In this document: positions 26,801-35,046 of the stretch, piece by piece
Layout of the letters: every line of letters starts with the position of its first letter
Numbering within the stretch: position 1 is the first letter of the stretch
Source: Acidipropionibacterium acidipropionici
Lineage (GTDB): Bacteria > Actinomycetota > Actinomycetes > Propionibacteriales > Propionibacteriaceae
Direction: 5' to 3'
NCBI RefSeq assembly: GCF_001441165.1
Contig: NZ_CP013126.1
Location: 3,587,383 to 3,651,382, forward strand
DNA: 64,000 nt
Made by a program: the position numbers and the translations under genes
Notes under the pieces: generated by a model
The model's database searches: none
What the model was told of the DNA's origin: nothing
What the model saw: only the letters and a program-made list of their open reading frames with translations

Positions 26801-27214
26801 GGGGGCCAGCGAGGGACTGAAGATCCGGTCCAGGGCACGGCTCCACACCGGCGTCACGGGTTCGGGCGGAGAGGGCCGGCGGTACTGCCTGTAGTCGGGT
26901 TCGATGTCGGAATCGATGAGATCGATCCCCTGGACCTCCAGGTCGCTGAGCATCACCGCCACGCAGTGCTTGCAGTTGTATCCGACGGGGCAGGTGCACA
27001 TGCCCTCGAGGAAGAAGATCTGGCCGTACTCGTCGGCCTCGTAGGAGACGTGGACGGTGTAGTTGCGTCCGCGCGATCCCTTGCAGCGTCCGAGCAGCTC
27101 TCCTGTTGCGGGGTCCACTCCGACGATCTTGGAGCGTCCCTCGCGGGCGTACTCCTGTCCCAGCGCCCACGTGCTCGGGGTCGCCAGGTCGAGGGAGGGA
27201 ACGGACCAGCTCAC
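23864..27214 (-). CDS. SWIM zinc finger SNF2-family helicase
   Basis: Swi2/Snf2 ATPase of about 1116 residues. A SWIM zinc finger (CTCPVGYNCKHC near residue 75) is followed by a long bacterial SNF2 N-terminal region, then the motor: DDMGLGKTVQALAM (Walker A), LLDEAQNAKN (Walker B as DEAQ), TGTPMENNLDELW, VFSQFTRYLRR and DRAHRIGQTRPVHVYR. Such proteins translocate on double-stranded DNA and may remodel protein-DNA complexes or repair DNA. GTG at 27214 (VSWSVPSLDLA) is preferred to a start 30 codons upstream, which would run into the GNAT promoter region. Confidence 0.88.
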   Translation of the reverse strand: MSWSVPSLDLATPSTWALGQEYAREGRSKIVGVDPATGELLGRCKGSRGRNYTVHVSYEADEYGQIFFLEGMCTCPVGYNCKHCVAVMLSDLEVQGIDLIDSDIEPDYRQYRRPSPPEPVTPVWSRALDRIFSPSLAPTGTDSAVRPLGLLVRFTPAHKGERFRAPWVGSDGFGYGITPGSVTVRPVCPGKTKKWVKSKVSWWTVQAGEAATMSPVQTEAVDALRKLYNGASYLGGQDPLPLQEIDSQALWPVLERIRDVGVPLVADDGRFTPVRIEAEPAVSTIQITREESGDLAIRADLRHPAMAPDAPVVRLGDPPHGLAWSDEDGIHLAALERVADRSWVQLAAEPEALRIPAEGYEHFITDVFPRIAQLDWASPDDSFTPPAPPAPALHLELGVTGASGTDPTPRARLRWSWHYRDEQGRGRGPLALRAGRFDPGRDIAREEEILAPVTGALAGVPATLADSAEQDILPESRLEGMDVITLVDDVLPRLEELGVVVDAGELPQFRETETPEIHVGLGSDAGNDWLDLEITVEVDGHRLPISSLIRGLTLKQEAIFLEDGSYFTLDNPELDQLRQLLAEAAELGDQRRKGVQVPAVRISWWEDLLALGIVQTSQDQWFDAVRRAIAEPPEPATTPDGLVADLRPYQLAGFQWLAGLRRSGLGGVLADDMGLGKTVQALAMILDEREHPAPDGPKLPWLVVAPTSVVPNWVEEAARFTSGLRVAMIDATRRRRGTPLAEIAAGADVVVTSYALLRLESDDYAAQPWAGMLLDEAQNAKNRASKVFSCIKTVGAPVVYAITGTPMENNLDELWAIFALAAPGLLGSHKQFQAAFRKPIERSDDDAEGRMNTLRRRIGPFLLRRTKSQIALDLPAKQEQVLHVDLAPAHRRAYERQLQHERQRVLQLTEDIDHNQIEVLSALTRLRQLAIDPGLVDQGQETTAPSSKLDALVPLLVEAAEEGHRVLVFSQFTRYLRRIAERLDREHIAYSYLDGTTPKRRAVIDGFTKGDDPVFLISLKAGGVGINLTQADYAILADPWWNPAAENQAVDRAHRIGQTRPVHVYRMVARDTIEEKVLALQDTKRRLISGVLDAGEGAAATGGSKLSAEDVRMLLS

Positions 27215-27279
27215 GCGCCCCAGCGTAGACAGGACCTCCGACAGTTCTGCAACCCTTCGATCGGGCAGACTGAGGAGTT

Positions 27280-27924
27280 GTGAATCCCGAGGCTGTCTTC
27301 CCACCCTTCGGGCTGCGCATCGAGGCGGGTCCCATGGTGCTGCGCCCCATCACCGACGACGTCCTGCCGCTACTGATCGACGCCGCCCTGGCCGGAATCC
27401 ACGATCCCGCGTTCATGCCCTTCACCACGCCGTGGACCGATGCCTCCCCCGAGGATCTCCCCATGGCCGTCGCGCAGTACCACTGGGGCGTGCGGGCGAG
27501 GTGGTCGCCTGCCGCGTGGTCCCTGGAGCTCGCGGTGGAGTGGGAGGGCCGGATCGTGGGGGTCCAGGCGTTCACCACCGAGAACTACCTCGTCACCAGG
27601 ACCGGTGAGACCGGTTCATGGCTGAGGCTGGCCGATCACGGCCGGGGCATCGGCACCCGGATGCGCCAGGCGGTCTGCCGGTTCGCCTTCGACCACCTGG
27701 ACGCCGCACGAGTCACCTCGGCCGCCTTCACCGACAACCCCGCCTCCCTGGCGGTGAGCCGGAAGACCGGCTACCGCCCGAACGGTTCCACCTGGCACGC
27801 GCGGCGAGGGAGACCCGCTGAGATGCGCAGGATGGTGCTCCGCCCCGAGGATCTGGTCCGAGGGGAGCCGATCACCGTCGAGGGGGCCGGGCCCTTCCGC
27901 CGCTTCATCGGACTGGAGGAGTAG
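27280..27924 (+). CDS. GNAT family acetyltransferase, RimJ-like
   Basis: N-acetyltransferase of 214 residues. It opens with LRIEAGPMVLRPITDDVLP, has the acetyl-CoA loop in ADHGRGIGTRMRQAV near residue 125, and FTDNPASLAVSRKTGYRPNG, the N-terminal-acetylase RimJ/RimL-like signature. The start is a GTG only two bases after GAGGAG, so a start a few codons later is possible. Its stop abuts the next gene (TAG then ATG). Confidence 0.85.
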   Translation: MNPEAVFPPFGLRIEAGPMVLRPITDDVLPLLIDAALAGIHDPAFMPFTTPWTDASPEDLPMAVAQYHWGVRARWSPAAWSLELAVEWEGRIVGVQAFTTENYLVTRTGETGSWLRLADHGRGIGTRMRQAVCRFAFDHLDAARVTSAAFTDNPASLAVSRKTGYRPNGSTWHARRGRPAEMRRMVLRPEDLVRGEPITVEGAGPFRRFIGLEE

Positions 27925-28785
27925 ATGGGCACGGCCGAGATCGCCCTGGTGCTGGTGGCGGCGGTGGCCCATGCCATATGGAACACCGCCGCCAAGTACC
28001 AGCGCGGCGACTCGGTGCTCTTCGTGTGGGCCTACACCTGCGCCGCCACCCTGCTGTGCCTGCCGCTCGGGCTGGCGCCTGTGCTCGACGGCTCCCAGCC
28101 CCTCGACCGGTGACTGCTGGTGGCCGCGCTCGTCTCGGCGGGGCTGCACATCATCTACTCGTTGACTCTTCAGGGCGGCTACGACCGGTTCGACATGGGT
28201 GTCGTCTACCCGGTCGCCCGGGGCACCGGGCCGGTGCTGTCGATGATCGTGGCCATCACCCTCCTCGGGGAGCAGCCGCACGCGGTCGAGGTCGGCGGGG
28301 CGATCATTGTGGTCGCCGGGATCTGCGTGGTGGCCGGGAACCCGTTCACCGGCGCAGAGGGACGGTCGATGCGCGGAGTGCTGTGGGGTGCGGCGACCGG
28401 TGCGGCGATCGCCGGCTACACGCTGTGGGACTCCTGGTCCGTCAGGCATCTAGATCTGGCGGCGACCACCTATTTCACCGGCACCTACTTCATCCAGAGC
28501 CTGCTGCTCACCCCACGGGCGCTGAGACGCCGCGCGCAGATCCCACGGTCCCTGAGGACGAACTGGACGCCGATCCTCATGGTCGCGGTGTTCTCGCCGC
28601 TGGCCTACATCCTAGTGCTCGACGTCATGAAGACCGCCCCGGTCTCGATCGTCGCGCCGCTGCGCGAGTCCTCCATCGTCATCGGCTCCCTGCTGGCGCG
28701 GAAGCTGTTCGGCGAGGGGCATCTGGCCCGGCGCCTGGTCGGGGCGGGCATTGTGCTCGCAGGGATCGCCGTCATCAGTCTGTGA
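27925..28785 (+). pseudogene. EamA/DMT family transporter with in-frame stop
   Basis: The 286-codon frame encodes a ten-helix drug/metabolite transporter (AHAIWNTAAKYQRGD at the start; DRFDMGVVYPVARGTGP and IVAPLRESSIVIGSLLARKL later), but codon 63 at 28111-28113 is TGA where the sequence DR-x-LLVAALVSAGLHI calls for a tryptophan (TGG). A single G-to-A change explains it. The rest of the frame is intact with strong coding bias, so the change is recent or a sequencing error. It directly follows the GNAT gene and would be translated with it. Confidence 0.82.
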
Positions 28786-28852
28786 GCAGCGCCGGCGCCC
28801 CGGGCACCTACCGCTAGGGTGACCGCTGACATCGACCATCCGAGGACCTCTC

Positions 28853-30031
28853 ATGAAACTCTCCCGCCACGTCGCCGACATGCAGCCCTTCCACGCCCTG
28901 GCATTCGGGCAGCGGGCCGATACGATGGAGGCGGCCGGGCAGCATGTCGTGGCGCTGTCGATCGGGGAGCCGGATTTCGGGGCGCCGTCGGCGGTACGCG
29001 AGGCGATGCTCGATGTGATGGACGGGCGCCCGCTTCCGTACACCTCTGCATTCGGCCTGCCGGCGCTGCGAGAGGCGATCTCCGGTTTCTACCGGGACCG
29101 CCACGGCGTCGACGTCGACCCGGCGAGGATCGCGATCACATCGGGGGCCTCCTGCGCCCTGGTGATGGCCACCGCCGCCACTGTCGACGACGGTGATGAG
29201 GTGATCCTCGCCGACCCGTCGTACCCCTGCAACCGCGAACTGGTGACGTCTTTCGGCGGGCGGGTGGTGGCCGTGCCGACCACGGCGGCGACCCGCTACC
29301 AGCTGGACACCGCGGCTGTGGATCGGGCATGGAGTGAGCGCACGACGGCGGTGATGGTGGCCACCCCGTCCAATCCCACCGGAACGTCCATCCCCTTCGA
29401 GCAGCTGAGTGCCATCTGCGAGCTGGCCCGGTCCCGCGGGGCCTGGCGGATCGTCGACGAGATCTACCTGGAGCTGGCCGATCCTGGTGCCGACGGCCGT
29501 GCGGCGCGCACGGTGCTGGAGACCGATCCGGACGCGATCGTGGTGTCGAGCTTCTCGAAGTACTTCGGAATGACGGGCTGGCGGCTGGGCTGGATGGTGG
29601 TGCCCGAGACGCTGGTGGATCCGGTCGAGCGGCTGGCGATGAACTTCTTCCTGTCGGCCTCCAACCCCGCCCAGCAGGCGGCCCTGGCGTGCTTCGCCCC
29701 AGAGACCCTGGCGATCTGCGAGGAGCGCCGCGTCGAACTGGGGCGACGCCGCCGTCTGGTGCTGGACGGGCTGGCCCGCATCGGGCTGCCGGTACCGGTG
29801 GAGCCCGACGGCGCCTTCTACGTCTATGTGGACGTCAGCGGCACCGGCCTGGACGCGTGGCAGTTCTGCGAGCGGGCGCTGGAACAGGCCCACGTCGCCC
29901 TCACGCCGGGCCGCGATTTCGGAGCGACGACGGCCGACACCCACGTCCGGCTGTCCTACGCCGCGTCCCCCGAGGAGCTGCAAGAGGGGCTGGACAGGCT
30001 GGGACGGTTCGTCGCCGGTCTGGCCTCCTGA
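28853..30031 (+). CDS. Class I/II pyridoxal-phosphate aminotransferase
   Basis: Aminotransferase of 392 residues, fold type I. Visible: SIGEPDFGAPSAVREAM, YTSAFGLPALREAI, PSNPTGT, IVDEIYLEL (the aspartate that holds the PLP nitrogen), the Schiff-base lysine in SSFSKYFGMTGWRLGW near residue 235 and AFYVYVDVS. This resembles aspartate/aromatic-type aminotransferases; substrate cannot be fixed by eye. The gene stands alone downstream of the transporter. Confidence 0.9.
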   Translation: MKLSRHVADMQPFHALAFGQRADTMEAAGQHVVALSIGEPDFGAPSAVREAMLDVMDGRPLPYTSAFGLPALREAISGFYRDRHGVDVDPARIAITSGASCALVMATAATVDDGDEVILADPSYPCNRELVTSFGGRVVAVPTTAATRYQLDTAAVDRAWSERTTAVMVATPSNPTGTSIPFEQLSAICELARSRGAWRIVDEIYLELADPGADGRAARTVLETDPDAIVVSSFSKYFGMTGWRLGWMVVPETLVDPVERLAMNFFLSASNPAQQAALACFAPETLAICEERRVELGRRRRLVLDGLARIGLPVPVEPDGAFYVYVDVSGTGLDAWQFCERALEQAHVALTPGRDFGATTADTHVRLSYAASPEELQEGLDRLGRFVAGLAS

Positions 30032-30032
30032 G

Positions 30033-31334
30033 TCACGCGAAGAAGATGTCGATCCTGCGGTTCCGGTACCGGACACCGTCGGGGATCCTGACCGTGCGGC
30101 CTCGGGAGACTCTCCAGCGTCGGCCGGTCCGGTTGGTCCACTCGTAGACGCCGGGCTCGGGCTGGCTCAGCTTCCAGATGCCCGCGGTCTTGGCCCGGTG
30201 CTCCCTGCGGCTCAGCGGGCCGAGGTTGGAGATCCGGGTCTGGCCGGGCGGGGCCGGGGAACCCGGCGTCGATCTGCGGTAGGCGACGGTGTGGTCCAGA
30301 TCGGTGGTGCGGGATCTGGATGTTGAGTAGGGGAAGACGGAACTGTCCTCCCGAATGGCCAACTGTCGGCGGATCCTGTCGGGGATCTCGTAGGCGTCCA
30401 CCGACGGGTCCCCGGCCAGGTCGGTGACCGGCAGCACCCGGATGCGATGGTGACCCAGCAGGTCCGCCAGCTGGTCGACCAGTACCGGGCCGACGTCACC
30501 GCCGCGGGCGAGGACGCGGGCCACATTCGTGGCGTCGGTGGCTGCGGTGTCGAGGGCTTCGGCGGCGATGTGGACCACCACGTCGGCCAAGGGCAGGCCC
30601 GGGGTGCCGGTGGTGTCTTCGGTGGTGGGAGTGGCGATCTCCTCCAGGGCCCGGGCCGCGAGAACCGGCAGCGGCTCCTGGGCCCCGTCCTTTCTCATCC
30701 GGGTCGTGATCCGGGTGATCTCGGCTTCCAGGGTGAGCGCTGCGGCGGTGTCGATGCGGGCCGTCAGCACCGAGGTCGAGTCCCCCAGGTGCCGGATGGA
30801 CAGGAACCGGTCACGCCGGGCGATCTCGGCCTTCCGTCTTGCCAGGTCGGCGTCCGCACGCACGACCAGGCCCTGCAGGCGCCGCCGGATCCGCGGCCAC
30901 GGGACGACGCCCCACACCGCTTCGAGCTTCTTGTCGACCCACCGGGCCGCCTCAGCCGACAGCTCCTCGGCTGCCAGGGCCACCTTGCGGGCCTGCCACG
31001 CCTCGACCCGCAGGTCGGCGACCGCCGCCCAGAGGCGGGGGTGGCGGGACCGCAGGTTCGCCACGTCATGCACGAGGCTCCAGGCTGCCGGCTCGCTCAG
31101 ATGCAGCAACGCACCGACCTCCAGGGCCACGAACTCCCCGACCGACCCGGCGCCCTCCGCACCCGCTGAGACGGTGCGTTCGGCGGCCGGAGAATCAACC
31201 ATCGGCTCCGGTGCGGGGTAGGTGTCGATCATGCCGGCCACCGCCAGCAGGCGGTCGGCCTCGGCGCGACGCACCGCGGTATCGGCGTCGACCAGCCGGT
31301 CGCTCGCCGCCCTGAACCGCGTCATCGCCTCCAT
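30033..31334 (-). CDS. DUF222 (13E12-repeat) protein with degenerate HNH region
   Basis: Protein of 433 residues of the 13E12/DUF222 family common in actinobacteria. Residues about 35-330 form the helical DUF222 region (WQARKVALAAEELSAEAARW, ARIDTAAALTLEAEI). The C-terminus holds what should be an HNH nuclease: TDLDHTVAY and NLGPLSRREHRAKT are present, but the zinc cysteines usual before DLDH are missing (FPYSTSRSR). Nuclease activity is therefore doubtful. Several ATG codons are possible near the start. Confidence 0.83.
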   Translation of the reverse strand: MEAMTRFRAASDRLVDADTAVRRAEADRLLAVAGMIDTYPAPEPMVDSPAAERTVSAGAEGAGSVGEFVALEVGALLHLSEPAAWSLVHDVANLRSRHPRLWAAVADLRVEAWQARKVALAAEELSAEAARWVDKKLEAVWGVVPWPRIRRRLQGLVVRADADLARRKAEIARRDRFLSIRHLGDSTSVLTARIDTAAALTLEAEITRITTRMRKDGAQEPLPVLAARALEEIATPTTEDTTGTPGLPLADVVVHIAAEALDTAATDATNVARVLARGGDVGPVLVDQLADLLGHHRIRVLPVTDLAGDPSVDAYEIPDRIRRQLAIREDSSVFPYSTSRSRTTDLDHTVAYRRSTPGSPAPPGQTRISNLGPLSRREHRAKTAGIWKLSQPEPGVYEWTNRTGRRWRVSRGRTVRIPDGVRYRNRRIDIFFA

Positions 31335-31477
31335 GGATCAAGCCAACCAGCCGGGTCTGACGGTTTCCGCCGACAGAACCACCAGAATCCCACTATGTGG
31401 ACACCGTTTTTCTGAGAATTCTCCACATCTCGCAGACGCCCCTTCGGACTGGCCCGGACCCGGCCTAACGTCTCTCC

Positions 31478-31963
31478 ATGGATGTCTGCGAGGGCTGTGG
31501 TCTGGACCGTGACGCGATCACGGCCGATGAGGTGATCCCGCGGGTGCGGGCCGGTCTGTCGGGTTTCCTCGGCGCACTCGCACCGGGCACGCCTGATCTC
31601 GCGCGCCGCCCGGCGCCCGGCGTCTGGTCGGTGCTGGAGTACTCGGCCCACATTCGCGACGTCCTGCTCAACCAGCGCGAAGGGATCATCGTCGCGCTCG
31701 TCGAGGACGGGCCGGTCAAGCAGAAGATGTACCGGGAGCAGCGCGTGGATCTGGGCATGTACGCCCTCGAGACCGCCGCCGAGATCAGCCAGAGTATCGA
31801 GGTCGCCGGTCGGCTGTTCACCAACACCTTCGCCGTCCTGTCCCCGGAACACCTCGCCCGCACCGCCGTCTACGCAGGACAGCCCCGCACCCTCCGGTGG
31901 GTCGGCACGCAGGCCGTCCACGAGGTGGAGCACCACCTGGCCGACGTCCGCGCGCAGCTGTGA
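31478..31963 (+). CDS. DinB/DfsB-type four-helix protein
   Basis: Protein of 161 residues of the DinB-like superfamily. The family pattern is GVWSVLEYSAHIRDVLLNQ and, at the end, AVHEVEHHLADVR, supplying the histidines of the metal site (H in SAHIRD, and EVEHH). Such enzymes use a metal and often a low-molecular-weight thiol. An N-terminal CEGC motif is unusual and may bind a metal. It stands between divergent and convergent neighbours with no visible partner. Confidence 0.82.
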   Translation: MDVCEGCGLDRDAITADEVIPRVRAGLSGFLGALAPGTPDLARRPAPGVWSVLEYSAHIRDVLLNQREGIIVALVEDGPVKQKMYREQRVDLGMYALETAAEISQSIEVAGRLFTNTFAVLSPEHLARTAVYAGQPRTLRWVGTQAVHEVEHHLADVRAQL

Positions 31964-31998
31964 ACCGCGTCATTCAGCATCAGCGGTGAGGCATCGGC

Positions 31999-32610
31999 TC
32001 AGACCAACCCGTTGGCCGCCGCGAACGGATCCCATGTCGAGTCGGCATGGGCCTCCAGCTCGATCGCCTGAACGACGTCCTCCGCCGCGGCCTCGCCGTC
32101 CAGATCCCTGATGATCGCCGCAGCCATGTCCATCCCCGCGGCGACGCCCGATGACGTCCACCGGTCGCGGTCATGCACCCAGCGCGCCTTCGGGAGCCAT
32201 GTGACGCCCCGGCCATGACCGGATGCCCACGCGAAGGCCCTCTTGTTCGACGTCGCCCGGTAGCCCTCCAGCAGGCCGGCGGCGGCCAGCACCGCGGATC
32301 CGGTGCACACCGAGGTGACCATCGATGCACCCGAGGACCAGGATGCGAGCCGCTCGAGGAATCCGCGATCCCCGACCAGCCTGCGCGTCCCCATGCCCCC
32401 CGGCACGAGCACGATGTCGGCCGGTACCGCCTCGTCCAGGGACTCGGTGGCCATCACCTCAACGCCCTGGGCGCTGCGGACCGGCCCTGGTTCGGGGGCC
32501 ACCCAGGCCAGGCGATACCGGTCCGGAAGCTGGCCGAAGAGTTCGACGGGGCCGAAGACGTCGAGCACCTCGAACCCGTCGAAGAGCACGATCCCGACCC
32601 GTCGCTGCAT
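31999..32610 (-). CDS. DJ-1/PfpI family GATase1-like protein
   Basis: Protein of 203 residues starting MQRRVGIVLFDGFEVLD, with the nucleophile cysteine in VTSVCTGSAVLAAAG near residue 100, VPGGMGTRR before it and AAGMDMAAAII after it. This matches the isonitrile hydratase/ThiJ-like branch; it lacks the AraC domain of related regulators. ATG at 32610 is favoured by GAGGTAG upstream; an ATG five codons earlier is possible. The gene overlaps the end of the reductase-like gene, so they form an operon. Confidence 0.82.
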   Translation of the reverse strand: MQRRVGIVLFDGFEVLDVFGPVELFGQLPDRYRLAWVAPEPGPVRSAQGVEVMATESLDEAVPADIVLVPGGMGTRRLVGDRGFLERLASWSSGASMVTSVCTGSAVLAAAGLLEGYRATSNKRAFAWASGHGRGVTWLPKARWVHDRDRWTSSGVAAGMDMAAAIIRDLDGEAAAEDVVQAIELEAHADSTWDPFAAANGLV

Positions 32611-32617
32611 CTCTACC

Positions 32618-33217
32618 TCACCCATGTGAACGCCTCGGCCCGACACCCTCGGGAATCTCACCATGGAGATGCGGCTCATAGACGAGCTTGACGGTCCGCC
32701 CGTCGAACACTGTCGTCTCAACCAGATCGAGGTCGAACTCCGCCCCTCCCTGGAACAGCGCTGCGTAGCCCGCACGGCCGGTGATCGCCGGGAAGACCAT
32801 CACCTCGAGGCGATCGACGAGACCGGCCGCCAGGAGCGCGCGATTCAGGGAGATACTGCCGTGGCAGCGCATCGGCACGTCGGTCGTGCGCTTCAGGCGC
32901 TCGATCGCGGTGACAGCGTCCTCATTCAGGACGGTGGTGTTGCGCCAGCCGGGCGCAGCCGGATCGATGGTGCTCGAGAACACGATCTTCGGCAGATCGG
33001 TGAGGCTCTGGTAATACGGCTCGTCGTACTCGACGATGAACCTCGCGAACTCCCGGAACGTCGTCGCACCGAAGACGAGCACCTGGTCCTGCGCGAAGGT
33101 CCTCACGCGGTCCCCGACCACCTCAGGGCCCTCCTTCCCCCAGTACCCGGGCCACCCCTCGGCCGAGCCGTATCCGTCGAGACTGCAGAAGAAGTCGACC
33201 GTGAAGTCAGCGCTCAT
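32618..33217 (-). CDS. RibD C-terminal/dihydrofolate reductase-like protein
   Basis: Protein of 199 residues of the RibD-C/DHFR-like family, probably an NADPH-dependent reductase. It opens FTVDFFCSLDGYGSAEGWPG, has VFGATTFREFARF, PKIVFSSTID and MVFPAITGRAGYAALFQGG. GGGAG lies before the ATG. It overlaps the DJ-1-like gene downstream. Substrate unknown. A shorter remnant of a related protein occurs at 50492-50722. Confidence 0.83.
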   Translation of the reverse strand: MSADFTVDFFCSLDGYGSAEGWPGYWGKEGPEVVGDRVRTFAQDQVLVFGATTFREFARFIVEYDEPYYQSLTDLPKIVFSSTIDPAAPGWRNTTVLNEDAVTAIERLKRTTDVPMRCHGSISLNRALLAAGLVDRLEVMVFPAITGRAGYAALFQGGAEFDLDLVETTVFDGRTVKLVYEPHLHGEIPEGVGPRRSHG

Positions 33218-33313
33218 GATGATCTCCCTTGATCGGGCCGCATCCGGTGAGTTGCGTCAATTCTCCACGACGCCTCAAAGAGCGGCGGCCCGGAGCACTC
33301 GCCCCGAAAACCA

Positions 33314-33355
33314 CCTCGAACCCTGCCCGCAGGATTCGCGGATCAGGGTTCGAGG
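33314..33355. repeat. 12-bp perfect inverted repeat at island edge
   Basis: CCTCGAACCCTG (33314-33325) and CAGGGTTCGAGG (33344-33355) are exact complements with an 18-base spacer. The right arm ends at the first ATG of the HTH fragment. No gene needs a terminator here because the flanking genes diverge, so an operator or a recombination site is more likely. Confidence 0.6.
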
Positions 33356-33802
33356 ATGTCACTTCTGGTGGACCTAGCGGGAGGCTTGTCGAAACCTGCC
33401 CCGTCGCTTGTTCGCATGGGGTCGCTGCACCGAACGATCCGCGCTCGCGCAGCGCGACCTACCCAACGTGGGCTGACACCGGTCAGCGTGCACCGCACCA
33501 TCAGCGACGAGTCGCTCGACACCGTGGAAGGGCGGTACCACGCTGGCGAGACCCTCCGCGCCATCGCGAACGATGTCGGTCTTAGCCGTCACCGGCTGGC
33601 ATCGCTGCTCCGGGAGCGCGGCGTCCGCATCCGCCGGGCTGCTCCTTCTCCGGCCGAGGTTCAAGAGATGGCTCGGCGCTACCAGGACGGGGAGTCGCTC
33701 GAACGCGTTGGTCGGCGCCTGGGTTTCTCAGCTGGCACGATCCGGAACCACTTGATCGCCTCAGGAGTGACTCTGCGTGACCCGCAGGGTCGTGAGCGAT
33801 GA
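33356..33802 (+). CDS. Double helix-turn-helix protein, recombinase C-terminal type
   Basis: Reading of 148 codons with two resolvase-like helix-turn-helix units: TVEGRYHAGETLRAIANDVG then SRHRLASLLRERGVRIRR, and MARRYQDGESLERVGRRLG then SAGTIRNHLIASGVTLRDP. This pair is what follows the zinc-ribbon region of large serine recombinases, but no catalytic domain precedes it. It is either a free-standing DNA-binding protein or the tail of a lost integrase. The start is uncertain: the conserved part begins near 33488 at a GTG. Confidence 0.6.
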   Translation: MSLLVDLAGGLSKPAPSLVRMGSLHRTIRARAARPTQRGLTPVSVHRTISDESLDTVEGRYHAGETLRAIANDVGLSRHRLASLLRERGVRIRRAAPSPAEVQEMARRYQDGESLERVGRRLGFSAGTIRNHLIASGVTLRDPQGRER

Positions 33803-33891
33803 GGACCCGCGCACGGGCGCTCGGCGCGCAGGCGTGATGGGGTCGTCATGGAGTCCGGACGTTTGTCGGCACCGCTTGCGACAATGAACCC

Positions 33892-34917
33892 GTGAAGTTC
33901 AAGCGCCGCAACCTCGAAGCCCTCGGTGACCTCGTGGTGGGCAATGTAGGTCGTGACGACGCCGACAACGAGGACGAGGCCAAGTACTTTCCGTATCGCT
34001 CCAGCATGTACATCACGGAGTTCTTCCAGGAACTCGACACGGAGTACCAGCACGACGGCTCAACTCGCCATCGCTGGGTGGCTGACGTGCTAGAGCAGAT
34101 GCTGGCTGAGCCGCATAATGGTCCCACCCGCCCGCCGGAGATCTTCTGCCGACTGACCGCTCAGCTGATGAGCCGGTCCGATCGGCATAACGAAGGACCT
34201 GACCGCTCGCGGGCGCTGGCCCAACTCAACGAGGTCCTCGGCCGGGAAGGTTTCGAGGCCTTCTACGGCGAGGACAATCACTGCTATCTCCGCCACGTCG
34301 GCACCCAGGCCATCCCGCTGCTTGCAGCAAACCCCCACCGGCCGTTCAGCAAAGCCGAGCAGGAACGCCGGCAGCTTTTGGCCAGCTACCTCGACCACTG
34401 CAGTGAGGACGACCTCATTGAGGAGGTGCTGCTTCCGCTGTTCCGGCAGCTCGGGTACCACCGCATCACGGCGGCCGGGCACAAGGACAAGGCGCTGGAG
34501 TACGGCAAGGACATCTGGATGCGCTACACCTTGCCGACCCAGCACGTTCTCTACTTTGGTCTTCAGGCGAAGAAGGGCAAGCTCGACGCCTCAGGCGTCA
34601 CCAAGGCTGGCAACGCCAACATGGCAGAGATTCACAACCAGGCGCTCATGATGCAGGCACACGAGATCTTCGATCCCGAGACCAACCGCCGGGTGCTGGT
34701 CGACCACGCGTTCATCGTTGCGGGTGGCGAGATCACAAAGGCGGCCCGCAACTGGCTCGGCAACGCCCTCGACGCCACCAAGCGCAGTCAGATCATGTTC
34801 ATGGACCGCGATGACATTTTGAACCTATACGTCGTCACCAGCCTGCCCCTGCCCGAAGGAGCACTACCGGCTCCACCCCCGAACCCGTGGTCGCGGAGTG
34901 ATGAACCGCCGTTCTGA
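33892..34917 (+). CDS. AbiJ-NTD3-like protein with PD-(D/E)xK nuclease core
   Basis: Protein of 341 residues. The N-terminal 130 residues (LGDLVVGNVG, YRSSMYITEFFQELDTEY, STRHRWVADVLEQML) resemble the AbiJ N-terminal domain 3 found on abortive-infection effectors. Residues about 170-300 look like a restriction-type nuclease: EEVLLPLFRQLGYHRITAAG, then EYGKD near 205 and LQAKKG near 227, i.e. a D-then-QxK active site. GTG start. It is convergent to the helicase. A role in phage defence by nucleic-acid cleavage is inference from domain and neighbours; the domain match is by eye only. Confidence 0.6.
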   Translation: MKFKRRNLEALGDLVVGNVGRDDADNEDEAKYFPYRSSMYITEFFQELDTEYQHDGSTRHRWVADVLEQMLAEPHNGPTRPPEIFCRLTAQLMSRSDRHNEGPDRSRALAQLNEVLGREGFEAFYGEDNHCYLRHVGTQAIPLLAANPHRPFSKAEQERRQLLASYLDHCSEDDLIEEVLLPLFRQLGYHRITAAGHKDKALEYGKDIWMRYTLPTQHVLYFGLQAKKGKLDASGVTKAGNANMAEIHNQALMMQAHEIFDPETNRRVLVDHAFIVAGGEITKAARNWLGNALDATKRSQIMFMDRDDILNLYVVTSLPLPEGALPAPPPNPWSRSDEPPF

Positions 34918-35046
34918 GGCTGGCACCAGGCCTCATCGGCGTCATATGCGACAGACTGTGCCTGACAAGAGCTCAGACTCGGAGGAACAAGCGTGCGCCA
35001 AGGCAACATCGCCGAGCGCGCTACGCGGACTTTAATGGCCGTCGGA

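Noticed and set aside
30033..31334. Active homing endonuclease
   Set aside because: DUF222 proteins can carry HNH nucleases, but the cysteines before DLDH are absent here, so activity is not claimed.
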